14,866 nucleotides of DNA from Chryseobacterium sp. (GCA_017989575.1 JAGNPP010000030.1:1-14866); one strand, 5' to 3'; positions 1 to 6,941 are shown, numbered from the stretch's first letter. Translations and numbers: made by a program. Notes: generated by a model not told the origin, from the letters alone.

Positions 1-342
1 AATTGGTTTTCCTTCAACCAATTTTTCGAACTTTTTACTTTTGCTGATAATGTAAGTGATGATGCTGTAAAGACTGATGATCATTGTGAAAACCACCAAC
101 GCGGGCATAATTCCAACATCTTTATAAAACATCGGATCTCCAGCTGCTGAACCTAATCCGATAATCACAACCAGTTCAAAAACGGATAATTGTTTCACAC
201 CTCTTTTCCCCAAAAGCCGTAATCCGAAAATGATAATGAAGAACATAATTCCAGTTCTCAGAACAGTTTCCAAAAGGAAACTCCATTCTTCGGAACCAAG
301 TAGGATTTGTTTAAGGTCGAATGAATCGCTGGTAAGGAACAT
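1..342 (-). CDS. DUF421/YetF-type membrane protein (partial, 3' end outside window)
   Basis: Only the first 114 residues are visible; the frame is still open at position 1. The translation, starting with ATG at 342-340, has three hydrophobic stretches at about residues 21-41, 53-68 and 77-99. The middle block reads LGKRGVKQLSVFELVVIIGL and is followed by GSAAGDPMF, then a basic segment ending in EGKPI. This matches the N-terminal transmembrane part of the DUF421 (YetF/YdfR) family, inner-membrane proteins of unknown biochemical role whose C-terminal soluble domain would lie beyond the window. It follows the permuted ATP-grasp gene by 79 bp on the same strand with no obvious terminator between them, so it may be co-transcribed with the ligase cluster. 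Its role there, if any, is unknown. The family call rests on remembered motifs and is fairly secure. Confidence 0.85.
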   Translation of the reverse strand, partial: MFLTSDSFDLKQILLGSEEWSFLLETVLRTGIMFFIIIFGLRLLGKRGVKQLSVFELVVIIGLGSAAGDPMFYKDVGIMPALVVFTMIISLYSIITYIISKSKKFEKLVEGKPI

Positions 343-421
343 AGTTTTTTTGAGAAGCTATGTCAAAAAATACGCCAGAGGAAAATTAGTATTTGATAAT
401 ATTATTTGATGTTAAAAAAAA

Positions 422-1603
422 TTACTCCCCAAAAAACGCCATAGAACTCCCGATCCAAATTGCATCTTTCTTATTGAAATCAACATTCACCATCGCCGCT
501 TTGGTCATTCTCACAAGATTGACAAGAAGTTCTGGATTTTCTTTTTTCGGATCCCAACCAAATAGCAAACGGATTTCGGCTTTGGAAAATTCGCCGTTGA
601 TGTCCTCAAAAAGTGGTGCGTAAGTCACTTTTCTTTGAAGGATGTAATTTTCTTTGTCTTTAATTTCATTAATGATTTCTTGAGTCGGATTCAGATTGAC
701 ACCACTTCCTGCGAACGAGAAAAGTGGTTTCAAAACAAAATTTTCAAGCGTTTCATTTTCTGGAAAATCAGAAAGAAAATAACTTTTCGGAACAAATGCG
801 TGTTTCAACTTTGGGAGAATGTATTTTGAAACTTTGAAGAACCAATTCGGATGCGTTACCCATTCTACATCCACATCTTCTCGGAAATCAAATTCGGTTT
901 CCAAACCTTCGATCTTATCCAATTCATCAAAGATCACTCGATTGTAAATCCGATTGATCGGAATCAGTTTCCCATCGTTTTCGTAGAATAATTTTTTACC
1001 TTCTTTTTTAACTTTCGTCAGACAAACCGTTTTGATTCCCAATAATTGCTCTGTCAATACAAAATCAACCGCTGTCTTTTGCTTTTCAGGATAGATTTCC
1101 AATAAGATGACATTCTCAGGATTCTCGTCTCCAACAATCACAGCTTTCAATTTTCCAACAAATTCTTCCTGAGATAAGGACTTTTTCAAATCATTCAGAA
1201 AAGGATAAACTTCCGTAATGACTTCCTCAAACAACCTTTGAAAACCAAACAAACTTGGGAAGGCTTGTAATTCTATCAATTGCGGAATGATATCGCCATT
1301 TTCATCTTGACAAATCCCAAAATCGATTGCCAAAAAATGTGGCTTCTTGGTGTCATTCGGAACGTTGCAATTGGCAGGAATCGCTTTGCTCAACTCTTCA
1401 TCAGACATATTTTTGATCTGCGAAATAATAGATTGTGAAGCATCTTCCAACTTATTCCAAAAATCATTGCTGAGGAAAATCGGACTTTCAGAAAGGCGAA
1501 ACGCGGCTTCGTGACCGCATTTCTCTATGATTAGCTCGTGTGTTTTTTTGTAAGTCTCAGAAGAAAATTCTTTGTTAAATTGAGTTCTGTATTTTGGAAT
1601 CAT
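422..1603 (-). CDS. Circularly permuted ATP-grasp-like ligase
   Basis: A 393-residue cytoplasmic protein with no signal peptide. The order of blocks fits circularly permuted ATP-grasp proteins. An acidic metal-ligand-like motif comes first: FGICQDENGDIIPQLIELQA, ending near E111 and Q113 and followed by FPS. It resembles the 'DGRW.VLEDNA..PSG' block of CP-ATP-grasp families. Next is IYNRVIFDE at 219-227, like their 'YRR.DDD.L' block. The nucleotide-binding lysine and glycine loop follow at VLKPLFSFAGSGV (K292, G299-G301), then YILQRKVTYAP (320-330), KAEIRLLFG (341-349) and LLVNLVRM (359-366). I infer an ATP-dependent carboxylate-amine (peptide) ligase. The usual E-x-N metal motif reads E-L-Q here, so catalysis is not certain. 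The gene is last in the ligase run, 24 bp after the amidotransferase-like gene, with ATG at 1603-1601 and no Shine-Dalgarno. A member of the glutathionylspermidine-synthase-like group is an alternative. Confidence 0.72.
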   Translation of the reverse strand: MIPKYRTQFNKEFSSETYKKTHELIIEKCGHEAAFRLSESPIFLSNDFWNKLEDASQSIISQIKNMSDEELSKAIPANCNVPNDTKKPHFLAIDFGICQDENGDIIPQLIELQAFPSLFGFQRLFEEVITEVYPFLNDLKKSLSQEEFVGKLKAVIVGDENPENVILLEIYPEKQKTAVDFVLTEQLLGIKTVCLTKVKKEGKKLFYENDGKLIPINRIYNRVIFDELDKIEGLETEFDFREDVDVEWVTHPNWFFKVSKYILPKLKHAFVPKSYFLSDFPENETLENFVLKPLFSFAGSGVNLNPTQEIINEIKDKENYILQRKVTYAPLFEDINGEFSKAEIRLLFGWDPKKENPELLVNLVRMTKAAMVNVDFNKKDAIWIGSSMAFFGE

Positions 1604-1627
1604 AGTTTGTGTTTGGTGTTTTTTTTA

Positions 1628-2470
1628 TTAACTGTAAGCTAAATTTTTTGCAATTTTTTCTGAAGCGAATTTCAAAAACCTTGGAATGATTTGCGCTTGC
1701 GTCAGTACAATCTTGTCTTCATCATTCATTCTGTCAATGGTTTCGAGATATTTCTCCATTCCAAAAGTTTCGATCATTGCGGTTTTATTTTTTTCGTCTT
1801 CCAGATTTTTCACAAATCCTGTTGGATCGGCTTCCGGATGGAACTGAGTTCCAAAGATCTCATCAGAAAAACGAACAGCCATTAGCGCTCTTTCCAAGTG
1901 AACCGTTGGACGATACTTTTCCAAAGCCACGACTTTCATTCCCAATTTATCTATTTTTTCCTGATTTGGTTCGATACATTGGTAGCCTCTGGAATCTACA
2001 GCGTAGAAAGGGTCTGGGAGATTTTTGAACAAAAATTCTTTCTCGCCGTCTTCCGATTTGTGGATTGGCATCACGCCAAAAGAATAGGATTTTCTCTTGC
2101 AAACATTCGCAATTCCAAAATGAATCACCGCCAATTGGAATGAATGACAAACCAAGAAAGCGTATTTTTTCTGTTCATTATTTTGATTATGTTCCCAAAT
2201 TTGATTTAAGAAATCAGTATATTTATTTTCCCATTCATAGCCTTCACGATGCGGGTTTCCCGGACCTCCTGAAGATAAAAATATATCGAAGTCAGCAATA
2301 TTTGGGATCTCGTTTTTATAACGTACGTCGAAGATTTCTACTGAAACATTGTCGTCTGATTGCTCTTGAAAAGCTTGAGATAATTCCTTAATATTACGCA
2401 TCCCTTGATTCGGATGGTTGTTGTTCATATCCAAAAGTGCAATTCTTACATCATTTCTACTCATATTCAT
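1628..2470 (-). CDS. Class I glutamine amidotransferase-like protein
   Basis: A 280-residue cytoplasmic protein with the core of a class I (triad) glutamine amidotransferase. It has an oxyanion-type strand SSGGPGNPH (66-74), a nucleophile cysteine in FLVCHSFQLA (C108), and a His-Glu pair in GTQFHPEAD (H211, E213). Members of this fold hydrolyse glutamine to supply ammonia to a ligase partner, or cleave gamma-glutamyl amides. No synthetase domain is fused, so any partner would be one of the adjacent ligases. The nucleophile elbow is atypical: GxCxGxQ is usual, but here it is VCHSFQ with both glycines absent. This makes a specialised amidase or hydrolase role as plausible as ammonia supply. The first 27 residues (LLDMNNNHPNQGMRNI region) and the helical tail after residue 225 look family-specific. 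Two starts are possible, ATG at 2470 or at 2464 (M3). It lies 24 bp before the next gene. Confidence 0.85.
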   Translation of the reverse strand: MNMSRNDVRIALLDMNNNHPNQGMRNIKELSQAFQEQSDDNVSVEIFDVRYKNEIPNIADFDIFLSSGGPGNPHREGYEWENKYTDFLNQIWEHNQNNEQKKYAFLVCHSFQLAVIHFGIANVCKRKSYSFGVMPIHKSEDGEKEFLFKNLPDPFYAVDSRGYQCIEPNQEKIDKLGMKVVALEKYRPTVHLERALMAVRFSDEIFGTQFHPEADPTGFVKNLEDEKNKTAMIETFGMEKYLETIDRMNDEDKIVLTQAQIIPRFLKFASEKIAKNLAYS

Positions 2471-2543
2471 AAATTTTCTACAAAATTAAGAATTTTAAAT
2501 TTGAGGTCATTTTAAATGAAAAATCGGATTCATTAGTTATCAA

Positions 2544-3647
2544 TTAAAATAATCCTTTTTCCGTCTCATAAATCATATAATCCACTACTTTTTTCAGGTC
2601 ACCGCCACTTTCGTTGAAGACTTTCAATTGTCGGTCTGCGCCAGTTCCCATTTTGCAAATTTCTCTTGCATATTCTACTTCTTTTCTGCAGCCTAGGTCA
2701 TCCACAACATCATCAATGAAAGCTAGTAATTCTTCCAAAAGTTCACGATATGGAACGCTTGCTTCTTTTCCAAAATCAATCAGATGTGCATCGATTCCGT
2801 CTTTGGAAGCGCGCCATTTATTTTCGGTCAATAATAGTCTTCTGTAACTTCTGTAACTCGTATTTTGCTGGTGCATTTTGTAGATCTTCGCCACCAATGA
2901 TTGCATTATTGCTGCTAAACAAACCGTTTCGTCAATCGTCATTGGCATATCGCAAATCCTGAATTCGATAGTCGGGTAGAAGGGATGAACGCGAAGATCC
3001 CACCAGATTTTCTTGGCATTGTCGATCGTTCCGGTTTTTACCATCAGATTCACATAAGCATCAAATTCTGCAACGCTACCGAAATAACTTGGCAAACCGG
3101 TTCTTGGAAATTTGGCAAAAACTTCTTGTCTATAAGATTTAAAACCTGTCAATCTCCCAACCCAAAACGGTGAATTAGTGGACAAAGCGTAAACGTGTGG
3201 CAAGAAATAGCGCATCACATTTTGGATTCTAATTCCCTCTTCACGGTCTGGAATCCCGATGTGAACGTGTAATCCAAAGATTAGATTAGATCTTGCAACA
3301 TCGCCCAAATCACTGACGATTTTGTCGTATCTCGCATCTTTTGTGATGAGGTTGTCTTTCCAATGTGAAAATGGATGTGTTCCACCACCAGAAACTCGCA
3401 AACCTTGGTCGTGCGCAGTTTTCACAAGATGTCTTCTGAGGTCTGTTAATTCTTGTCGTGCTTGTTGGATATTTTCACAGATGCCAGTTTCCATTTCCAC
3501 CACAGACTCGTGCATCTCGTGTTTTAAGTTTTCGCTTAGAACAGCTTTTCCACCTTCGATGATTTTGGAAACGTGCGAGACCAGATCCCGCGTTTCGGCG
3601 TCTATGATTTGATATTCTTCTTCTACACCTATCGTAAATCTGTGCAT
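2544..3647 (-). CDS. YbdK-type carboxylate-amine ligase (GCS2 family)
   Basis: A 367-residue protein close to the usual length of the YbdK/glutamate-cysteine ligase 2 family (E. coli YbdK is about 372). Family hallmarks run the full length: TIGVEEEYQIID at 5-16 (metal-binding glutamates), EMETGICENIQQARQEL at 51-67, GGGTHPFSHW at 87-96, FGLHVHIGI at 124-132, NSPFW and GFKSYRQ at 158-174, WWDLRVHPFYPTIEFRICD at 215-233, and ENKWRASKDG at 275-284. Members join the gamma- or alpha-carboxylate of an amino acid to an amine using ATP, through a glutamine-synthetase-like fold. YbdK itself has only weak glutamate-cysteine ligase activity, so the natural substrate here is open. It sits fourth in the cluster, 73 bp before the amidotransferase-like gene and 189 bp after the RimK-like ligase gene. 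Intact, with all expected motifs. Confidence 0.95.
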   Translation of the reverse strand: MHRFTIGVEEEYQIIDAETRDLVSHVSKIIEGGKAVLSENLKHEMHESVVEMETGICENIQQARQELTDLRRHLVKTAHDQGLRVSGGGTHPFSHWKDNLITKDARYDKIVSDLGDVARSNLIFGLHVHIGIPDREEGIRIQNVMRYFLPHVYALSTNSPFWVGRLTGFKSYRQEVFAKFPRTGLPSYFGSVAEFDAYVNLMVKTGTIDNAKKIWWDLRVHPFYPTIEFRICDMPMTIDETVCLAAIMQSLVAKIYKMHQQNTSYRSYRRLLLTENKWRASKDGIDAHLIDFGKEASVPYRELLEELLAFIDDVVDDLGCRKEVEYAREICKMGTGADRQLKVFNESGGDLKKVVDYMIYETEKGLF

Positions 3648-3703
3648 ATTATTTGTGTTTGTTAGTTAAAGTTAGTTAGTAGTTGCTTTATTAATGATAC
3701 AAT

Positions 3704-3816
3704 TTGGGCAGCTTAATCCGCCTTCCGCTCCCAAACCTAACGCAGTGGTTCATCGATTCAAATAAAAAAATAGAAAAGATGAGATAAGTCGGGCTGCAAA
3801 GATTCTGCGTTCCAGA
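3704..3816. repeat. Probable decayed dispersed intergenic element
   Basis: The 189-bp gap between the RimK-like and YbdK-like genes holds a block that is noticeably more GC-rich than other spacers here. It contains two imperfectly similar segments in the same orientation, gggcagcttaatccgccttc beginning at 3706 and gggctgcaaagattctgcgt beginning at 3791. The GCAGC (3708-3712) and GCTGC (3793-3797) cores are also complementary to one another. The arrangement reminds me of intergenic elements scattered through Chryseobacterium and related genomes, but that is recollection, not a search. There is no open reading frame and no convincing terminator in it. It could instead hold a promoter or leader for the downstream genes. 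Confidence 0.35.
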
Positions 3817-3836
3817 TTGTGTCATCAAATAAAATT

Positions 3837-4787
3837 TTAAAGTTTATTGGTTACAAATTTCCCCCAGTTGATATTCACTTTTCCTGGTTTGTAATCTTTT
3901 GCTTTTTCAATCGCCAATTTTGCAGAATGTTCTACAATCCAAGCAAAGTTTTCTTCTCCAACAGAGTTTTTGTCTGCATCTGGCGCAGGATTACAGAAGT
4001 CAATCGCGTAAGGAATTCCGTCTCTCACAGCAAATTCCACCGTGTTGAAATCATAACCCAAGGCTTCATTCATTTTTAAAGTATAATCCGTGATGGTTTT
4101 AAGCAACTTTTCTCTTGCCGCGCCTTCCGTTTGATGCGTCGTTGCATATCTCAAATGATGCGGATTTCTCGGTTCGTAAGGCATAATGTGAACGTACTTT
4201 CTACCCAAACAATACACGCGATAGTAATCTTCAAAAACGATTTCTTCCTGCACCATCATTACCAATTGCTCTGTCTCTGCGTGTTTTGCCCACATATCTT
4301 CTGGACTTTCCACTCTGTAAACATTTCTCCAGCCTCCACCATCGTGCGGTTTCATATAAGCTGGGAATCCAACATAGTCAAAAATATAATCCCAATCGTG
4401 CGGGAATTTTAAGTTTCTGAAAGAAGTTTCAGACGTGTTTGTCGGTCTTTCGTAAGAAGGAAGCAACACCGTTTTCGGCAATGGGATTCCGATTTTCAGC
4501 ATCAAAGCATTGTTGAAGAATTTCTCATCGGCACTCCACCAAAATGGATTGTTGATAACATAAGTTCCGCTAACTGCCGCATTTTTAAGATAAGCTCTGT
4601 AGAATGGAACGTCTTGCGAAATTCTGTCGATAATCACGGCGTAACCGTAATCTGCGCCTTGTTCCAACTTATCTATTTGAACAGGTTCTGCGATATATTC
4701 GCCTTTCCCAAGTTCGTTCACTTTATCAATGAATGCCCACGGAAAAGTGTCTTCCATTCCGAATAAAATTCCAATTTTTTTTGCCAT
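3837..4787 (-). CDS. RimK/D-Ala-ligase-like ATP-grasp amide ligase
   Basis: A 316-residue soluble protein with a standard (non-permuted) ATP-grasp layout. The N-terminal pre-ATP-grasp domain is at about 1-95 (KKIGILFGMEDTFPWAF). The ATP-binding strand and loop read FPAYMKPHDGGGWRNVYRV (K146, GGG 150-152). The hinge/second strand is MMVQEEIVFEDYYRVYCLG (E181-E182, R190). The metal-binding block is FNTVEFAVRDGIPYAIDFCN, with E251, D263 and N266 as the expected magnesium ligands. All core residues look intact, so an active ligase that makes an acyl phosphate and couples it to an amine is expected. The acceptor and donor cannot be read from the sequence. It lies between the alpha/beta-hydrolase (92 bp upstream) and the YbdK-like gene (189 bp downstream). 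The start MAKKIG at 4787 is unambiguous. Confidence 0.88.
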   Translation of the reverse strand: MAKKIGILFGMEDTFPWAFIDKVNELGKGEYIAEPVQIDKLEQGADYGYAVIIDRISQDVPFYRAYLKNAAVSGTYVINNPFWWSADEKFFNNALMLKIGIPLPKTVLLPSYERPTNTSETSFRNLKFPHDWDYIFDYVGFPAYMKPHDGGGWRNVYRVESPEDMWAKHAETEQLVMMVQEEIVFEDYYRVYCLGRKYVHIMPYEPRNPHHLRYATTHQTEGAAREKLLKTITDYTLKMNEALGYDFNTVEFAVRDGIPYAIDFCNPAPDADKNSVGEENFAWIVEHSAKLAIEKAKDYKPGKVNINWGKFVTNKL

Positions 4788-4804
4788 AACTTTTGTTTTT
4801 TTAA

Positions 4805-4832
4805 TGACGGAAGACGGATATCCGAAGTCCGA
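4805..4832. repeat. Heptamer tandem repeat, spacer A
   Basis: The spacer between the alpha/beta-hydrolase and RimK-like genes has four consecutive 7-bp units sharing an NNNCSGA pattern on the plus strand: tgacgga, agacgga, tatccga and agtccga, read in exact register from 4805 to 4832. It lies in the presumed leader of the hydrolase gene. It is one of three spacers of this cluster with a 7-bp period. The units are degenerate, so the evidence is periodicity rather than identity. Confidence 0.6.
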
Positions 4833-4879
4833 GGTTTATATATTTATTTTATTAATTTAAATTTGATTTGAGCTTAAGC

Positions 4880-5593
4880 TTATCCGAAAAACCGCCCAAT
4901 GAATTTAGGAAACACCATTCTCCAAAGCACCCAATCGTGGTCTATCCATTTTGCTTCATCATACCAGTGGTTGATTCCTTTTGATGTTAAAATGCCTGCC
5001 ATTTTTCTTGTTGGTTCAAGGCAAATGTCACGGTCAGAAGTGCTGAGAACGATGTGCATATGTTTGTATTTCCAGGCCTCGTCATTCTTGATAAATTCGT
5101 CTGGACAATTGAAATAAATCAGTTGGTCGTCGTAACCATCCATAAAACTTCTGATAGAAAATGCGCCAGACAGACAGAAAAGATGTGAAACCAAATCCGG
5201 GAATCTGAAAGCGAAATTAGCCGCGTGATAACCACCGAAACTTGCGCCCGCCACTACGACACGATGCGTATTATGCGTTCTTTGAATATAAGGAATGAAC
5301 TCCTGAACCAAGAACTGAACGTACATTTCGTAATTCCGGATTCTTTCGTAAGGCGAAATTCCCTTATCGTAAAAACTGAATTTATCAATGGTTTGAATAT
5401 TAAATAATTTCAATTTTCCACTGTCTGTGAAATGCGAAATACTTCCGTTGAGATGGAAATCTGCGTTCTGAGTGTATGAACCTTGTGAAGTCGGGAACAT
5501 AATAACTGGCGTTCCAAAATGTCCGGTAACTTCTACCTGAAGGCTCATTCCGAGAATATGTGAATAGTAGTCTGTATGTGTAATTTGAGGCAT
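4880..5593 (-). CDS. Small serine alpha/beta-hydrolase (esterase-like, COG4947 type)
   Basis: A 237-residue cytoplasmic alpha/beta-hydrolase without a signal peptide. The nucleophile elbow is VVVAGASFGGYHA (S118 in GASFGG). The likely acid is in VLSTSDRDICLEPT (D187 or D189) and the likely histidine is in WIDHDW (H219). The N-terminal beta part includes GTPVIMFPTSQGSYTQ, where the oxyanion hole is expected. It resembles the compact putative esterases of COG4947. In this setting, surrounded by amide ligases, it could release, trim or cyclise a ligase product, or act as an amidase or peptidase rather than a lipid esterase; this is inference. It is 79 bp downstream of the carboxylase-type ATP-grasp gene. 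The start MPQITHTD at 5593 is the only reasonable one. Confidence 0.87.
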   Translation of the reverse strand: MPQITHTDYYSHILGMSLQVEVTGHFGTPVIMFPTSQGSYTQNADFHLNGSISHFTDSGKLKLFNIQTIDKFSFYDKGISPYERIRNYEMYVQFLVQEFIPYIQRTHNTHRVVVAGASFGGYHAANFAFRFPDLVSHLFCLSGAFSIRSFMDGYDDQLIYFNCPDEFIKNDEAWKYKHMHIVLSTSDRDICLEPTRKMAGILTSKGINHWYDEAKWIDHDWVLWRMVFPKFIGRFFG

Positions 5594-5606
5594 ACCTTAA
5601 ATATAA

Positions 5607-5676
5607 TTGATGAATGATAATTGATAAATGATTAAATATTGAACTTTGAATTCAAACCTTTGAACCTTGAATTTAA
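5607..5676. repeat. Heptamer tandem repeat, spacer C (two adjoining arrays)
   Basis: In the 79-bp spacer after the carboxylase-type ATP-grasp gene, the trinucleotide TGA recurs at 5608, 5615, 5622 and 5629, exactly 7 bp apart (units ttgatga, atgataa, ttgataa, atgatta). It recurs again at 5640, 5647, 5661 and 5668, also in 7-bp steps with one unit altered (aactttg, aattcaa, acctttg, aaccttg). The second array is richer in the TTGAAC type of unit and runs into the TAA stop codon of the upstream gene. There is no coding potential. Two different unit sequences with the same period lie side by side. Confidence 0.65.
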
Positions 5677-6884
5677 TTCGTTGGTTTGTCTTTTGGTGGC
5701 AGAATATTTAGGATTTGCTCGGTCACAATTAAAGCTGCTTCGTCCAATCTTTCTTCAATGATATCAGCTGTTGTAGCTTTGTAAACAATTCCGATGTGAT
5801 AATCGATTGGTAGGAATTTTTCCACGTGTTCATTGTTCAAATCATCAGTGTTTGAATGTTTTTCTTTTGCCAACGAAACAATCAATCCGGAATATAATTT
5901 CTGAGTTTCTTCAACTGTATATTTTTCGCCGTCCAATAATGCATTTTCTAGTTTTGCCCATTCTCTCCAAATGTTGACACCAGTTGCAGCTTCCACCATA
6001 TCGGGAATGTGTGCGCCACCAACTCGGGAAGACGTTTCCAAGAAGTAGTATTGCCCATCAATTCCTCGGATATATTCGCTGTGAGTAGCACCATTTTGAA
6101 TCCCGAATTTATCCAAAACTTCTTTGTTGATTTTCTCCAGACCAATTGCTTCTTCGGATTTTTTATCTAAAGTTTTGGTTCGGAAAACGCCACCTTCGTG
6201 AGACACTTTCATCGGTGGAGAAAGGTATTTTGAAAAGCAGGAAAACACGATTTCTTTGTTGTAGACCAAACAATCCACGTGGTAAACATCACCAGGTTTG
6301 AAGGCTTCCAGCAAAAATTTGAAACGCTCGTCGCCCAGATTTTCCACCGCCGGCCAAAGTTCTTCGGCAGAATTTATTTTGATGATTCCACTTGCAGAAG
6401 CTTCAGAACGTGGTTTCAAAACCCAAGGTCCGGGAACATCCTGCGTGAACTTATGCAATTTTGCATCATTGAAAATGGATGAAAATTCGGGTACGGAGAT
6501 TCCGTTGTCTTTTGCCTGTTGGCGCATTGCCAGCTTATCTCGGAAATAACGATGCGTCGTTTGTCCCATTCCCGGAATACGATAGGTTTCACGAATCATC
6601 GCCGCTTTTTCCACATCGAAATCGTCCAACGCAATCACGGCATCTATCTGATGGTTTTTCATCAAATAAGCAAAACCTTGCACCAAATGGTCGAGATTCC
6701 AAACCGAGGCTTCGATTTCAGGCATATAATAAACCTCGTCTATCGCGTGCCAAGGCCAGTTTTTTTCTTTCAAATTTTCTGACGTGATGAGAATGACTTT
6801 GTTTCCAAGCTTTTTGCACTCGTCCATAAAGTCGTAACCTTTGTAATAACAGGAGATGCAGACAATCGTTTTTTCCATATTCAT
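5673..6884 (-). CDS. Carboxylase-type ATP-grasp ligase (L-amino-acid-ligase-like)
   Basis: A 403-residue soluble protein with the biotin-carboxylase/PurK-type ATP-grasp arrangement. The N-terminal nucleotide-fold domain (KTIVCISCYYKGYDF, then VIALDDFDVEKAA) is followed by the ATP lysine in PWVLKPRSEASASGIIKI (K157). Next come the hinge FLLEAFKPGDVYHVDCLV (E193) and the metal-binding block with THSEYI (E270) and YYFLETSSRVGGAHI (E283, R287). A C-terminal lid-like domain of about 85 residues follows. No biotin-carboxylase or biotin-carrier partner is nearby. This favours an amino-acid or dipeptide ligase of the BacD type over a carboxylase; automatic pipelines may label such proteins biotin carboxylase. 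It is the first gene of the ligase cluster. Starts at 6884 (MNMEK) or 6878 (MEK) are both possible; the family usually begins close to the first beta strand, so 6878 is credible. Confidence 0.85.
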   Translation of the reverse strand: MNMEKTIVCISCYYKGYDFMDECKKLGNKVILITSENLKEKNWPWHAIDEVYYMPEIEASVWNLDHLVQGFAYLMKNHQIDAVIALDDFDVEKAAMIRETYRIPGMGQTTHRYFRDKLAMRQQAKDNGISVPEFSSIFNDAKLHKFTQDVPGPWVLKPRSEASASGIIKINSAEELWPAVENLGDERFKFLLEAFKPGDVYHVDCLVYNKEIVFSCFSKYLSPPMKVSHEGGVFRTKTLDKKSEEAIGLEKINKEVLDKFGIQNGATHSEYIRGIDGQYYFLETSSRVGGAHIPDMVEAATGVNIWREWAKLENALLDGEKYTVEETQKLYSGLIVSLAKEKHSNTDDLNNEHVEKFLPIDYHIGIVYKATTADIIEERLDEAALIVTEQILNILPPKDKPTN

Positions 6885-6891
6885 TATTTTT

Positions 6892-6919
6892 TGTTGGAAG
6901 TCAGATGCCCGAGGTCTGA
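6892..6919. repeat. Heptamer tandem repeat, spacer B
   Basis: The 57-bp spacer upstream of the first ligase gene carries four in-register 7-bp units ending in GA: tgttgga, agtcaga, tgcccga and ggtctga (6892-6919). The unit type is close to that of the array at 4805-4832. It sits in the position of a leader or promoter for the ligase cluster, but I see no clear flavobacterial promoter match within it. Confidence 0.55.
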
Positions 6920-6941
6920 TTTCTTATTTTGTGATTAGTTT

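Larger units (their letters stand above)
422..6884 (-). other. Six-gene amide-ligase cluster (candidate non-ribosomal peptide/amide pathway)
   Basis: Six same-strand genes run without visible internal terminators: carboxylase-type ATP-grasp, alpha/beta-hydrolase, RimK-like ATP-grasp, YbdK-type GCS2 ligase, class I amidotransferase-like protein and permuted ATP-grasp. Gaps are 79, 92, 189, 73 and 24 bp. Four ATP-dependent carboxylate-amine ligases and two hydrolase-type proteins, with no peptide-synthetase modules, carrier proteins or precursor-peptide ORF visible, are best read as one pathway for a small amide-linked compound. The order of the steps and the product cannot be inferred. The DUF421-type membrane gene downstream may belong to the same transcript. 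Confidence 0.6.

Noticed and set aside
346..370. Inverted repeat ttttttga / tcaaaaaa upstream of the DUF421 gene as a terminator
   Set aside because: The stem is almost all A-T and on the minus strand is followed by A residues, not a T-tract, so it cannot act as an intrinsic terminator for this operon.
5607..5676. Possible CRISPR array
   Set aside because: The units are 7 bp with no spacers and no conserved 25-40 bp repeat, and there are no cas genes in the window.
5673..6884. Biotin carboxylase subunit of acetyl-CoA carboxylase
   Set aside because: The fold matches, but there is no biotin carrier or carboxyltransferase gene nearby, and the context is amide ligases, so an amino-acid-ligase-like role is preferred.
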